64,000 nucleotides of DNA, taken from positions 186,001-250,000 of the forward strand of contig JAFAPC010000134.1 in NCBI GenBank assembly GCA_019247305.1, given 5' to 3'. Within the stretch, counting starts at the first letter, position 1; each line of letters starts with the position of its first letter. Source of the stretch: Pseudonocardiales bacterium. Its GTDB lineage: Bacteria > Actinomycetota > Actinomycetes > Mycobacteriales > Pseudonocardiaceae. The notes under the pieces are model-generated. The model was not told where the DNA came from. It saw nothing but the letters and a program-made list of their open reading frames with translations, and made no database searches. Both the position numbers and the translations under genes were made by a program. Positions 16,706 to 25,707 of the stretch are shown here, piece by piece.

Positions 16706-18133
16706 GTGCCTAAACCGAACCGGCTGCTTCGCGCGGCCCGGGAACGCACCCCGTCCCGGCGTGTTCCCGGTGCGTACATGTCCCGTGAGGAAGTGGCCGA
16801 AGCCGTCGCGCTCTGGGCCGCCGAACACGACGACAAGCACCGCAGTGTCGCCTTCGACGCTAACCACCTCGGCAAGCTGGAACGCGGCACCGTCCGATGT
16901 CCCCAGCAGCGCTATGTCACCGCACTGTGCGCCGTGCTCGGCACGACACCGGCTGAACTCGGCTTCGACGCGGTGGCCACCGCCACCCGCCCACTGCGTG
17001 CCTTGCCAGATCCTAGTTCTAGTTCTGGTTCTAGTGAGCAGGGCGCACGGGAGGTTCCTACGGACGCGAGTGATCGGAAACGACTAATCTTCGCCTCGCA
17101 CGCCGGTATAACCTGTGAATTGCTCCGTCTGCTGAGCATGCTTAGCGTGCTCATGACGATACCTAGCGCTGACGAACAGCCAGACCAGTCGGATTACTCT
17201 TCTATCATCACTCCAGATCAATTCGATAACGTAGCTGTCGATGACTATACGGCACTGAACGAACATCTGTGGCGCGTGTTCGCGCTGTCTAAGTCTAAGG
17301 GAGCCGTACTTCCACTTGTGTGTGATCAGCTTGACGTGCTCATACATACTTGGCCTCAACCGATCGGGAGGAATGTCGACATACATCGACGGCTGTGCAT
17401 GCTAGCCAGCGAATTATTGCAACTGGCGGGCGAGATCTTCTTTGACGCTAATAAGTACAGTGACGCAGCGTACTGTTACACCCTGTCGGCCGCAGCCAGC
17501 AAGGAAGCCGACGCATTTGATTTATGGGCGTGCGCGATGACGCGTCACGCGTTTATCGAGATATATGAACGACGCTTTGACAAGGCGGCGCCGATGTTGG
17601 AGTTAGCCGCACGTCTCGCGCGAAGAGGAGACGGGACACTGTCAACGCGATATTGGGTTTCCTCCGTTCAAGCGCAGGCGTTTGCTGGCCTCGGGGACTT
17701 AGTAGCCTGCCAGCGCGCGCTGGACACCGCTGAGCAAGTATGTGAACTGTCGGGCGATGCGAGCAACGGCGGATGGCTTCGATTTGATGGTTCCCGGCTT
17801 GCCGAGGAACGAGGTGCCTGTTATGTCCAGCTTCGTCGTCCTGACCTGGCTGAAATTGCCCTTGGTGAGGCATTACGTCAGGGTCTGTCCGCACGTCGCC
17901 GTGCCAGTGTCTTGACTGATCTCGCCATGATTGGGCTACAACGCGGCGACGTGGATCAGCTTATCAGCTACACTGAAGCGACCTTGGAAATTGCTACACA
18001 TACCGGATCGGGTTTCATCAGTCGCAAGTTGCAAGAACTCCAAAGCCATCTCGCGCCATTACTTGAAAACAGTCGTGTTCGACAACTCGATCAGCAAATT
18101 ATAGTTATATCCAGGAATTTTGAACCTCGATGA
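16706..18133 (+). CDS. HTH-TPR transcriptional regulator
   Basis: About 475 residues. The N-terminal region has an HTH-like stretch (MSREEVAEAVALWAAEH, then FDANHLGKLERGTVRCPQQRY near residues 25-70) as in Streptomyces XRE-TPR regulators. The rest is helical repeats. I chose the GTG at 16706 with GGAGG upstream; an ATG at 16682 is also possible. From about 17050 codon use is visibly more AT-rich than in neighbouring housekeeping genes, which suggests transfer. The next gene starts inside the stop codon (ATGA), so this regulator and its partner form a fixed pair. Confidence 0.75.
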   Translation: MPKPNRLLRAARERTPSRRVPGAYMSREEVAEAVALWAAEHDDKHRSVAFDANHLGKLERGTVRCPQQRYVTALCAVLGTTPAELGFDAVATATRPLRALPDPSSSSGSSEQGAREVPTDASDRKRLIFASHAGITCELLRLLSMLSVLMTIPSADEQPDQSDYSSIITPDQFDNVAVDDYTALNEHLWRVFALSKSKGAVLPLVCDQLDVLIHTWPQPIGRNVDIHRRLCMLASELLQLAGEIFFDANKYSDAAYCYTLSAAASKEADAFDLWACAMTRHAFIEIYERRFDKAAPMLELAARLARRGDGTLSTRYWVSSVQAQAFAGLGDLVACQRALDTAEQVCELSGDASNGGWLRFDGSRLAEERGACYVQLRRPDLAEIALGEALRQGLSARRRASVLTDLAMIGLQRGDVDQLISYTEATLEIATHTGSGFISRKLQELQSHLAPLLENSRVRQLDQQIIVISRNFEPR

Positions 18134-18519
18134 TTGGCTCGTCTGCAAGGGGAGATAAATTGTCAGCCAGACAGGGACGCGTCTTCCGGGATGCGTGGGT
18201 TTCCGGTGTCATGCGACACCACCCAGGTGAGCCAAAGCCTAGCTACATCGCACCCTGGGACAAAACACCGGACTGGGAACGGGAGAGCGCTGCTGCCGTC
18301 TACGACCAGGTGCGCGCGTTCATCGACGCTACCGACGGCAATACGGCGAAGCTCACCCGTTCGCAGAAAGGACGCTTCGTAGCTCTCTGCTGGATCGGGC
18401 AAATCTTTAAACACTTCCCAGACCCAAAGCCAGCTTATGTGGCAGACTGGGACGACTTGCCGCCCTGGCAGCAGGAAACCGACGCGGACATTTTCGAACG
18501 CATCGAACAGGACACGTGA
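18130..18519 (+). CDS. Small protein with two W-D repeats, partner of the HTH-TPR regulator
   Basis: This 129-residue protein carries an internal duplication. HHPGEPKPSYIAPWDKTPDW near residue 32 and HFPDPKPAYVADWDDLPPW near residue 94 share the pattern P-K-P-x-Y-[IV]-A-x-W-D-x-x-P-x-W-[EQ]-x-E. The first copy is followed by ESAAAVYDQVRAFI and the second by ETDADIFERIEQ, again similar. The family has no function I know. The start at 18130 overlaps the regulator stop (ATGA); a TTG at 18160 with AGGGGAG before it is an alternative. The close coupling suggests that the two products act together. Confidence 0.65.
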   Translation: MIGSSARGDKLSARQGRVFRDAWVSGVMRHHPGEPKPSYIAPWDKTPDWERESAAAVYDQVRAFIDATDGNTAKLTRSQKGRFVALCWIGQIFKHFPDPKPAYVADWDDLPPWQQETDADIFERIEQDT

Positions 18520-18674
18520 CATCGGTAGCCTTCACCCATTCGGCCAGGCCAGTGCCTTGATTGGGAAGAGTCACTGCTGAGTAACGTTCCATTGCCACAG
18601 GCCAACACACGCACAATCACCTCACCCCTTGGGGCCTCAATCGTTGCTTCGGTTTCGCCCTGTAGTATTGCTGC

Positions 18675-19250
18675 ATGGATGACGACGAAGATGAGTCTTC
18701 CACCTGGGACCGTCTACCCGGTGACGTTGCCAACACACTTTCCGCCGTCCTGAACAGCGGTGATATACCACCACGCGCCCTCGCACTCTACGCCCGCTGG
18801 TGGCAACTTGAAACATGGCTCCGAACCTTGACGTACGTGGAGCTACGGTCACGAGACGGTCTCGACTGGGGTAGCAATCTCGACCCACAGGCGGAGAGTC
18901 GGCGACGGAAGGACAAGCAGTACGAATACATGGCATCGCCCGACTGGGATGATCCGCTGGCCTACCTAGATGCGAGCCGACTTCTTCAACTGATCGATGA
19001 CAACTGGAAACTGTTTGAGCCTGTGTTGCCAACGCGGGAGGTCTGGGCAGGCCGCAAGGCAGAGCTTCTGAGTATCCGTAATCGAATCGGCCATCGGCGC
19101 CGGCCACATCGAGACGACCTCAGAAAGCTAGAACAAACACTCCGGGATCTAGAACATGGCGCGTTCCAAGCAGTCACGGCGTATAATCGGTTGTGGGATA
19201 TTGATCGCCTGGATCAAGCTGACCCTATTGTCAGCTGGTCACATTCATGA
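18675..19250 (+). CDS. HEPN-domain protein (candidate RNase toxin)
   Basis: The 191-residue protein is mostly helical and ends with the HEPN ribonuclease signature R-x4-H: RNRIGH at 135-140, inside SIRNRIGHRRRPHRDDLRKLEQTL. Earlier helices include ALYARWWQLETWLRTLTYVELRS, typical of Swt1- or ApeA-like HEPN folds. HEPN proteins cleave RNA in toxin-antitoxin and abortive-infection systems. The next gene overlaps its stop (ATGA) and could be the antitoxin or sensor. Codon use is less GC-rich than average. The HEPN assignment rests on the motif and helix pattern, not on a profile search. Confidence 0.65.
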   Translation: MDDDEDESSTWDRLPGDVANTLSAVLNSGDIPPRALALYARWWQLETWLRTLTYVELRSRDGLDWGSNLDPQAESRRRKDKQYEYMASPDWDDPLAYLDASRLLQLIDDNWKLFEPVLPTREVWAGRKAELLSIRNRIGHRRRPHRDDLRKLEQTLRDLEHGAFQAVTAYNRLWDIDRLDQADPIVSWSHS

Positions 19251-19873
19251 CCAATACCCCGACGCCTGCGGGCTGCTTGAGCATGCTCAACGACGATACG
19301 AAATTTCCGTTAGTCTCAGTTATACAGTTCGTCCCTGGGCGGAGCATCCCGCGAGAGGGGCGCAGGTATCCGGACACCCACCAGGGGATCCTCTGGAACC
19401 TTAACTTTTATCCGAGATTGCAGTCTTTCGACATACCACGACTGTGGCGGGACCTCAGTCCCCTTACACGTCAGGTGCTCGTTCACTTGCTTTTACCTAA
19501 TATCGGAGAGGCGTCCGCGACGTTCCCAGCGATTGACAACACTGACATAGAGGCTTATTCAGGACAGTGTTATTGATCTTGTGAGACTCATCCTGAGCTG
19601 CAACGATCAGTCGTCGATCAAGATCGCTGAATAAGCCTCATAGTAGCCGTGGCGATCGGAGATATACTTCAGTCTGTAACGCGCTGTTCCCGAGCAAAGA
19701 GGCCGGAAGAAATTTTTACTTTCAATAACAATGACGACCCGATTCGTCGGCTGTCGACACTAGATTCTCGCATCCAGATTACCACAGTGTGGTCGTTCGC
19801 CGATGAAAACATGAGGCCGATTTCGTTCTTTGGAGCTGATGAACCTACGACGGGCCAACGCGTGCCGCGATAA
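19247..19873 (+). pseudogene. Partner gene of the HEPN protein, split by an 88-bp insertion
   Basis: The frame starts at the ATG overlapping the HEPN stop and runs 109 codons to a TGA at 19574-19576, which lies inside a short inverted-repeat insertion. Removing 19551-19643 (the element plus one CATAG copy, 93 bp) joins ...FPAIDNTDI to VAVAIGDILQSV in the same frame and restores one 177-residue protein ending at 19873. I do not recognise its family. It has segments SVIQFVPGRSIP and ILWNLNFYPRLQSFDIPRLW. Whether the split gene still works is unknown; as written only the first 60 percent is made. Confidence 0.75.
19551..19638. mobile_element. MITE-like 88-bp insertion with terminal inverted repeats
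   Basis: The element begins AGGCTTATTCAG (19551-19562) and ends CTGAATAAGCCT (19627-19638), a perfect 12-bp inverted repeat. CATAG flanks it on both sides (19546-19550 and 19639-19643) as a 5-bp target duplication. It can also be read as 13-bp repeats with a 3-bp ATA duplication. It has no room for a transposase, so it is a non-autonomous element moved by an unknown transposase elsewhere. Its removal repairs the host gene exactly. Confidence 0.85.
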
Positions 19874-19912
19874 GAACGTGTCAAAAATTGGCGAAGCCTC
19901 AGGAAGTTTTGA

Positions 19913-20212
19913 TCAATGGTCGTCAAAGGAGTCTTCCAGGATCAGGCGGGCACGCGGTGGCACTTCCTCGTCAGGGAACACCTCCGCGCACAGCGCCAGG
20001 GCGTCTTCGATAGTGGACAGTACGACACCATGCGGCTGAAAGACAGCATCGATATCGCGGGTCGCCCGACGGGCGTCGTAGGCAAGCGCCATCGCCGCGC
20101 CACCGAAAACATAAAGATCCGCGACAACGCCACGACGAGCCAACCGATCACCGAGGCGACAGAAGGCATGCTCGATGGCGGCCCGATCGAGCAGTGGATC
20201 ATCGGCGCTCAC
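19913..20212 (-). pseudogene. DUF6036-like nucleotidyltransferase with internal deletion
   Basis: The 99-residue product begins in the usual way, with VVADLYVFGGAAMALAYD and RRATRDIDAVF, the G-G...D-x-D core of minimal nucleotidyltransferases. Right after PHGVV it jumps to STIEDALALCAEVFPDEEVP and RARLILEDSF, which belong to the C-terminal end of the family. Relatives have about 75 more residues between these parts. The deletion is in frame. The GTG at 20212 overlaps the stop of the upstream gene. Such proteins pair with a small upstream partner in toxin-antitoxin-like modules. This one lacks the central domain and is probably inactive. Confidence 0.7.
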
Positions 20213-20607
20213 GCGACTCCCAACTCCTGGGCCGCCACGTACACACCTCGCCGCCGGAACGCGGCCGGCGCGTGGACCAACGCGTCCATCCGGGCGGCCG
20301 GGGTATTGAACGGGAACCACAACTGCCTTAGCGACCTCGACTCAGCCCACGAGGGCGCTCCCCGCCCATCGCGAGCCGCAAGATGCTCCGCCAGGGCGGC
20401 CAAGAACACATCCCAGTGTTCGTCGCCGGTGCCGGATGGCTCTGCCGCCAACAGACCCCACCGGGTGCCGAGCGGTTCCCAGCGATACTCCTCCAAGAAC
20501 TCCGCGATCAACCGCCATCGCCGCGACTCGTCAGCTCCGGTCAGCAGAGCACCGAGCTGCGTCAAGCTCAACGGCTGGTACTCCTGGCCACGACCGCGAT
20601 CATCCAC
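20209..20607 (-). CDS. Partner protein of the nucleotidyltransferase module
   Basis: The 132-residue protein (SLTQLGALLTGADESRRWRLIAEFLEEYRWE, then ALAEHLAARDG and LRQLWFPFNTPAARMDALVHAP) is the kind of helical protein that precedes DUF6036 nucleotidyltransferases in actinomycetes. Its stop overlaps the nucleotidyltransferase GTG start, so they are translated together. It is probably the antitoxin or regulatory half. I know no biochemical function for it. It appears intact although its partner has lost its centre. Confidence 0.6.
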   Translation of the reverse strand: MDDRGRGQEYQPLSLTQLGALLTGADESRRWRLIAEFLEEYRWEPLGTRWGLLAAEPSGTGDEHWDVFLAALAEHLAARDGRGAPSWAESRSLRQLWFPFNTPAARMDALVHAPAAFRRRGVYVAAQELGVA

Positions 20608-20809
20608 GTTAACGACAGTAGTACATCCACAAGCCTGTTCCGCCGTGCCAACTACCAGGAGTCGCCCGCGCGCCGGGGCTAGCCAACACGATCACAACCG
20701 ATTTCGTACCACGACGCTACGGCGGCACAAGCTGGCAGTTCCACCGCATGCTGCTGGTGTTGTCCGATGAGGCGGGCTCGCTTGCGCATCGCGTTCTACG
20801 GTGTGTGGG

Positions 20810-23245
20810 ATGGAGCACGATCTTCGGTCGGTGAGGGCGGCGGGGCTTGCGGAGGAAGTGGCGAGCCTTCGGACGCTGACCGCGCGCTTGCAGGCGGAGA
20901 ACGCACGCTTGTTGCGCCTGCTGGAGTTGACGCCACAGCAGGCGGCCCCGCCCGGCCCGGTGCAGATGGGTTTCTTCGACGCCCGGCCCGGTCCGGTCGA
21001 TCGGCGTTCGCCACCGGAGGTGAAGGTCGATTTCTTCGGACAGTTGTTCGCCGCCCGCAGGGACATCTATGCCCTCCGGTGGGAGAACGCGCGCACTGGC
21101 AAGGCCGGCTGGCTGCCGGCGGTGCGGAACGGGTGGCGTAAGGGCGTGCGACACGAGCAGCGGGATTATCTGCCGCTCACCCGGGAGGTGATTCGCGCGC
21201 ACCTGTCCGGTGAGACGCACATCGGGTTGTATCCACTGCTGGACGGTGATCTGTGCAACTGGCTGGCGGCCGACTTCGACGGGCAGGCGGCGATACTGGA
21301 CGCGCTGGCGTATCTGAAGGCTGCCCGGACGTGGTCGGTCCCAGCAGCGTTGGAGGTGTCGCGGTCGGGGGTAGGCGCGCACGCGTGGGTATTCTTCACC
21401 GCGCCCGTGCCGGCGGAGACCGCCCGACGGCTCGGGACCGCGTTGCTGCGGGAAGCGATGGCGCTGCGCGGGCACATGAACCTGGCCAGCTACGACCGGC
21501 TGTTTCCAGCACAGGACGTGCTGCCCAGCGGCGGGGTGGGGAATCTGATCGCCGCGCCGCTGCACGGCAAGGCCCGTCAGGACGGGGTGACGGTGTTCCT
21601 TGACCTGGCCACGATGGAACCCCGCGACGACCAGTGGGCGTTCCTGTCCTCGCTGGGCCGGATGAGCCCCGCCGAGGTCAGCCGGATCGCGCGCAAGGCC
21701 GGACGGGTCGTCGTGGGGGTACAGGTGGACCGGCTCGAAACGCCGGTCTCAACCCGGATCCGCGCCACACCGACCCCGATCCTGCACGCCCGGCTCGCTG
21801 CCGGGATCCAGCTGGAGTCAAGCAAGCTGACCCCAGCGCTGCACGCAACCTTGAAACACGCGGCGTCCATGCCGAACCCGATCTTCTACGAACGCCAGCG
21901 GTTACGCATGTCCACCTGGGACACGCCACGGTTTCTGCGCAGCTACGACGAAACCGTCGATGGCGGGCTCGTCCTGCCGCGCGGCCTGGCCGACACGGTC
22001 GCATCGCTGGCCGAGCAGGCCGGTAGCCGGCTGGAGATCACCGACGAACGGACACCTGGCAAGGCACAGGACTTCGTGTTCACTGCCACCCTGACCGGAC
22101 CACAGCGCGACGCGGTGCACGGCTTGCGCGATCACGACCTGGGTGTACTGGTCGCTCCGCCGGGAGCAGGCAAGACCGTGATCGCGTGTGCGTTGATCGC
22201 TGAGTATGCGACGTCGACGCTCGTGCTCGTCGACCGCAAAGCCCTCGCCGACCAATGGCGGGCACAAATCAGCGAGTTGCTGGGAGTCAAGGCTGGGCAA
22301 CTCGGTGGCGGTCGCACGAAAACCCGTGGCGTGGTCGATGTCGCGATGCTGCAGACCCTCGCCCGCAAGGACGACATCGCATCCCTCACCGGCGGCTACG
22401 GGCTGGTGATCGCGGATGAATGCCACCACATCCCCGCAGCAGCGTTCGAACACGCCGTCAAACAGATCCCGGCCCGCCGATGGCTTGGACTGACCGCCAC
22501 ACCCTACCGCCGTGACAAACTTGACGACCTGATCACGCTCCAGCTCGGCCCGATCCGGCATACCATCACTCGCTCCCCATCGGACATGGCCGCGGCCGAT
22601 GGCCAGTCGCCACAGCTGGAACTCGAGCAGCCAGGTCCCGCGCCACGGCCGCTGCCCGTGCTGCACGTGCGCGACACCGGATTCCGCTACACCGGCGAGG
22701 CCAACCCGTCAGCGCCCGGTGGGATGGCCGCCATCTACCGCGACCTCATCGCCGACGATGCCCGCACCACTCAGGTGGTCAATGACGTGACGGCAGCGCT
22801 GGACCGCGGCCGGCACTGCCTCGTACTCACCCAGTGGACCGCACACCTCGAACGACTCGCCGAGGGCCTCCAGCAACGCGGGCACGATCCGGTCATCCTG
22901 CGCGGAGGACTGAGCACCAACACCCGGCGCCTTGCCCTGGCCCGCCTACAACCACCCACGGGCAGCTCACCGCTGCTGGTCGTGGCCACGGGCCCGTTCA
23001 TCGGCGAGGGATTCGACTGCCCGATACTGGATGCCCTGTTCCTCGCGGCACCGATTGCCTTCAAAGGGCGCCTCGTGCAGTACGTAGGACGAGTCCTGCG
23101 CTCACATCCGGGAAAGACCACCGCAGAGGTCTACGACTATCACGACATCCACACTGGTGTCCTCGCCTCGTCCCTGGCCAAGCGCGCGCCGGGTTACCTC
23201 AGCCTCGGCTTCCCCGACCCCCGCCCAACGGCATCTCGACGGTAA
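20810..23245 (+). CDS. TOTE-type archaeo-eukaryotic primase fused to SF2 helicase
   Basis: About 811 residues in three parts. The N-terminus is a coiled coil ([29 protein letters not shown]). Residues about 70-330 form a primase-like domain with the metal site LAADFDG (Asp155, Asp157) and the [13 protein letters not shown] motif. From about 440 a DEAD/DEAH helicase follows, with Walker [15 protein letters not shown] (Asp536), LTATPYRRD and a C-terminal helicase domain ending QYVGRVLR. This layout matches proteins named TOTE conflict system, thought to be counter-invader defence, though the mechanism is not settled. A GTG at 20801 is an alternative start. It is convergent with the following unknown gene. 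Confidence 0.85.
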   Translation: MEHDLRSVRAAGLAEEVASLRTLTARLQAENARLLRLLELTPQQAAPPGPVQMGFFDARPGPVDRRSPPEVKVDFFGQLFAARRDIYALRWENARTGKAGWLPAVRNGWRKGVRHEQRDYLPLTREVIRAHLSGETHIGLYPLLDGDLCNWLAADFDGQAAILDALAYLKAARTWSVPAALEVSRSGVGAHAWVFFTAPVPAETARRLGTALLREAMALRGHMNLASYDRLFPAQDVLPSGGVGNLIAAPLHGKARQDGVTVFLDLATMEPRDDQWAFLSSLGRMSPAEVSRIARKAGRVVVGVQVDRLETPVSTRIRATPTPILHARLAAGIQLESSKLTPALHATLKHAASMPNPIFYERQRLRMSTWDTPRFLRSYDETVDGGLVLPRGLADTVASLAEQAGSRLEITDERTPGKAQDFVFTATLTGPQRDAVHGLRDHDLGVLVAPPGAGKTVIACALIAEYATSTLVLVDRKALADQWRAQISELLGVKAGQLGGGRTKTRGVVDVAMLQTLARKDDIASLTGGYGLVIADECHHIPAAAFEHAVKQIPARRWLGLTATPYRRDKLDDLITLQLGPIRHTITRSPSDMAAADGQSPQLELEQPGPAPRPLPVLHVRDTGFRYTGEANPSAPGGMAAIYRDLIADDARTTQVVNDVTAALDRGRHCLVLTQWTAHLERLAEGLQQRGHDPVILRGGLSTNTRRLALARLQPPTGSSPLLVVATGPFIGEGFDCPILDALFLAAPIAFKGRLVQYVGRVLRSHPGKTTAEVYDYHDIHTGVLASSLAKRAPGYLSLGFPDPRPTASRR

Positions 23246-23254
23246 CCAGCCCGC

Positions 23255-23740
23255 TCAGGAAGTGGGCTGCCCCCGGGCGGCGGCGACCATCTGTCGGCGG
23301 GTCTTGGCCGAGGTAAGGACGTACTGGGCGCGCTGACCCTTGATCTCCTCGATCCGGCTGAACTCGTCGATCGGTGCGTGAGTGAGCCAGCGCTGCCACG
23401 GCTGACTGATCACCTCCGCCGCTGGTGTGCGCAGCGCGGTACGTCCCTTCGCAGTCAGTTGGAGCCGCCCACCTTCAATCTTGACGAGGCCACCGGCCTG
23501 GAGCAGCAGCCACGCGAATGACGCGATCGGCTCGTCACGGTAGAAGTCGCCGTGCGCGAGATGCGAACCCACGGTGTGAACGGTCGCCGCCGAGGGACGA
23601 TGGGTCTTCTCGCTGCACCGTAGTTCGCCCCCCGCGCATAGCTCCAGCACGGTACGCAGGTTGAGCTGGGCTTCGGATTCAGTAAGCCGTATCCGGTGCT
23701 CCCCGATCGCGTCCAACGAGCCAGTGTGGCTAGCGTTCAC
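23255..23740 (-). CDS. Protein of unknown function
   Basis: About 161 residues from the GTG at 23740, which has GGAGG eight bases upstream; longer frames reach 23794. The product shows NLRTVLELCAGGELRCSEKTHRPSAATVHTV then FAWLLLQAGGLVKIEGGRLQLTAKG, which looks like a winged-helix fold. The C-terminus is basic. I do not recognise the family. It lies 20 bp after the small acidic gene upstream on the same strand and is convergent with the TOTE gene. Confidence 0.6.
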   Translation of the reverse strand: MNASHTGSLDAIGEHRIRLTESEAQLNLRTVLELCAGGELRCSEKTHRPSAATVHTVGSHLAHGDFYRDEPIASFAWLLLQAGGLVKIEGGRLQLTAKGRTALRTPAAEVISQPWQRWLTHAPIDEFSRIEEIKGQRAQYVLTSAKTRRQMVAAARGQPTS

Positions 23741-23760
23741 GCCCATGACCTCCGCTACGT

Positions 23761-24072
23761 CTACGTCAGCCAGCGACGGTATGCCTCGATCCACTCCACT
23801 CCGCCTGGTGGCGGCGTCGGCAACGGCAGATCGAGGATCGGGATGCGCCCTCGCCCTCGGTCACGAGCGCAGATCGCCACGATCTGATCGTCTCCACCCA
23901 GGTCGACGCCCGTGACGGTGACATCGAGGCCCAGCACTTCGGTCTGGAACGGAACGTCGAGATGCTCGTCGATCATGGTGTAGAAGCCGGTGACACACTC
24001 GCTGTCGTTGTAGCAATCGACCGTCGCCTCCGCGATCATGGCGTCAAGTTCCGTGCGGCTCGGTGACTTCAC
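23761..24072 (-). CDS. Small acidic protein (type often annotated calcium-binding)
   Basis: About 103 residues: TELDAMIAEATVDCYNDSECVTGFYTMIDEHLDVPFQTEVLG, then VDLGGDDQIVAICARDRGRGRIPILDLPLPTPPPGGVEWIEAYRRWL. This is a small family widespread in bacteria near mobile genes. The calcium label is an annotation habit; I see acidic residues but no EF-hand. The GTG at 24072 was chosen because the frame upstream overlaps the divergent DUF4185 gene and has no conserved residues. Confidence 0.6.
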   Translation of the reverse strand: MKSPSRTELDAMIAEATVDCYNDSECVTGFYTMIDEHLDVPFQTEVLGLDVTVTGVDLGGDDQIVAICARDRGRGRIPILDLPLPTPPPGGVEWIEAYRRWLT

Positions 24073-24171
24073 GGCGCAGAGAATAGCGGGAAGCCAACCA
24101 CGCACCCCGTTGGCAACGCATCGACTCCTGCGACAGTCCCGAGACCGTGATGGTGCGCTGAAGGAGGCAAC

Positions 24172-25161
24172 GTGACAGTTACGAGCAAGATCAAAAATTT
24201 GACCGGGCCTGGCCACACTGACCGCTTTGGGATCGGGGGTACTGACCTCGGGGTGACCGTCGCGGCCCCTGCTGGGCGGCTGGTGTCGGTGTTCGGCGAC
24301 ACGTTCGACAAGCCAGGCGTCGGCGGTCCTGGTTGGCGCTCACCGGTGGTGCTGTTCGGTGACCCCGCGAGCGCCCGCAGTGGCATCGTGTGGACCGCAG
24401 CGGCCGGCTCCACCGACTACGCTCAGCAGGTGCTGGCCTACGAGCATGGCTCCGTGATCAATGGCTACACGGTCACGACTATTCTGCCCACCGACATCAT
24501 CACGATCGGCGAGGAAATGTACCTGCATGTGATGGTGTGCGAGGGCCTAGGCAACGTCCACTGGACCGAGCTGCACCACTCGAGCGACAACGGCCAGACC
24601 TGGAGGCCCACCGGCGCCACGTGGCCGGGCGACGACCACGACGGCCTATTCCAGATCATGACCTGCGAACGCGGCGAGGACGGCTATGTGTATGTGTTCT
24701 CCACCGGATTCCAGCGCGACAAGGGCCTGATGCTCCAGCGCGTCCCAGCCGAGCAGTTCGCCGAGCCGGCCGCCTGGCAAACCTGGGGATATCGTGACGG
24801 TGCGTGGGCGTGGGGCAATCCCCCCAGCGTTGTCCTCGCGGGCAAGTTCGGTGAACTGTGCCTGCGCCGCATCGAGGGACGCTGGCTGCTGGCGTTGTTC
24901 GACGCGGGCAACTACCGCATCGATGTCTTCAGTCTGGACTCACCCACGGCGAACTTCTCCGACGCACAGCGTCAGACCCTGATCCACGGCACCTCATGGG
25001 ACGACGAGGACCACACCCAGGGACGGGTGGCTCAACCCTACGGCGGCTACCTCGTGCCCGGCTCAACGCTCCAGGACCTGCACCTGATCGTCAGCCAGTG
25101 GAACACCACCACCAACTGGCCCTACCGGGCCATGCAATTCCACGCCAATATCACCACCTGA
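24172..25161 (+). CDS. DUF4185-domain protein
   Basis: The 329-residue protein has the repeating blocks of DUF4185 propeller-like proteins, distantly related to five-bladed glycoside hydrolases: GIGGTDLGVTVAAPAGRLVSVFGDTF, MYLHVMVCEGLGNVHWTELHHSSDNGQTW, YVYVFSTGFQRDKGLML and GRWLLALFDAGNYRIDVF. No signal peptide is visible, so it may stay in the cytoplasm or leave by another route. The GTG start follows AAGGAGG. The substrate is unknown; a sugar-binding or glycosidic role is inference from fold relatives. Confidence 0.75.
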   Translation: MTVTSKIKNLTGPGHTDRFGIGGTDLGVTVAAPAGRLVSVFGDTFDKPGVGGPGWRSPVVLFGDPASARSGIVWTAAAGSTDYAQQVLAYEHGSVINGYTVTTILPTDIITIGEEMYLHVMVCEGLGNVHWTELHHSSDNGQTWRPTGATWPGDDHDGLFQIMTCERGEDGYVYVFSTGFQRDKGLMLQRVPAEQFAEPAAWQTWGYRDGAWAWGNPPSVVLAGKFGELCLRRIEGRWLLALFDAGNYRIDVFSLDSPTANFSDAQRQTLIHGTSWDDEDHTQGRVAQPYGGYLVPGSTLQDLHLIVSQWNTTTNWPYRAMQFHANITT

Positions 25162-25237
25162 ACCGCCAGACATCACGCGGCACTCGTGCAGGAGATCCTC
25201 GCCTTATGCCGAACCCGGCACAACCGGCCGTAGTGGG

Positions 25238-25693
25238 TCAGCGCCCTGGAGATGCGGCGGTGATGGGTGCGCGGTGACGAGTCGCTGGTTGCACCGGTGG
25301 CAGCTCGCATAGTTTCTGGTCGGAGGTAAGGTCGTCCAGGACGTCGGTGAGTGCCTGGATCCGCTGGCGGACCTCGTCTTCTAGCCGGTGCCGCAGCCGG
25401 AACCAGTCGTTGATGGTGATCTCGCGGCGCTCGGGAAGCTCGGACATGAGCTGGCGGATCTCGGCCACCGAGAGGCCGACGCGTTGCGCCACCCGAATGA
25501 TCTTGATCAGGCATCCGTCGATCTCGGAGAAGCGCCGCTGGTTGCCGGCGGTGCGTTGGCTGGTGACCAGCCCGTGCTTCTCGTAGAACCGCACCGCCGA
25601 GGCCGTGACGCCGCTCGTCCGGGCTAGGTCGCTGACGCTCAGCGTCGGCTCCACGGTGGGCGGGGTGGGTCGGAGCGGGGTAAGAGCAGCCAT
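25238..25693 (-). CDS. MerR-family regulator
   Basis: The 151-residue protein has the MerR winged helix (LSVSDLARTSGVTASAVRFYEKHGLVTSQRTAGNQRRF) and a long dimerisation helix (INDWFRLRHRLEDEVRQRIQALTDVLDDL). The region resembles SoxR, but the four-cysteine iron-sulfur site is absent; only one Cys (KLCEL) remains near the C-terminus. The ATG at 25693 was chosen because the frame upstream overlaps the divergent reductase and has no conserved residues. It is divergent from an FMN reductase, and the shared 52-bp gap holds a MerR-type promoter, so it probably controls that gene. Confidence 0.85.
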   Translation of the reverse strand: MAALTPLRPTPPTVEPTLSVSDLARTSGVTASAVRFYEKHGLVTSQRTAGNQRRFSEIDGCLIKIIRVAQRVGLSVAEIRQLMSELPERREITINDWFRLRHRLEDEVRQRIQALTDVLDDLTSDQKLCELPPVQPATRHRAPITAASPGR

Positions 25694-25707
25694 CGAGCAC
25701 CGTTTCC

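Noticed and set aside
18130-18519. RyR-type domain in the W-D repeat protein
   Set aside because: The aromatic repeat recalls RyR motifs, but spacing and flanking residues do not match well enough, so I left the family unnamed.
25238-25330. Possible SoxR identity for the MerR protein
   Set aside because: I looked in all three frames for a C-x2-C-x-C-x5-C site near the C-terminus and found none, so a [2Fe-2S] sensor is not supported.
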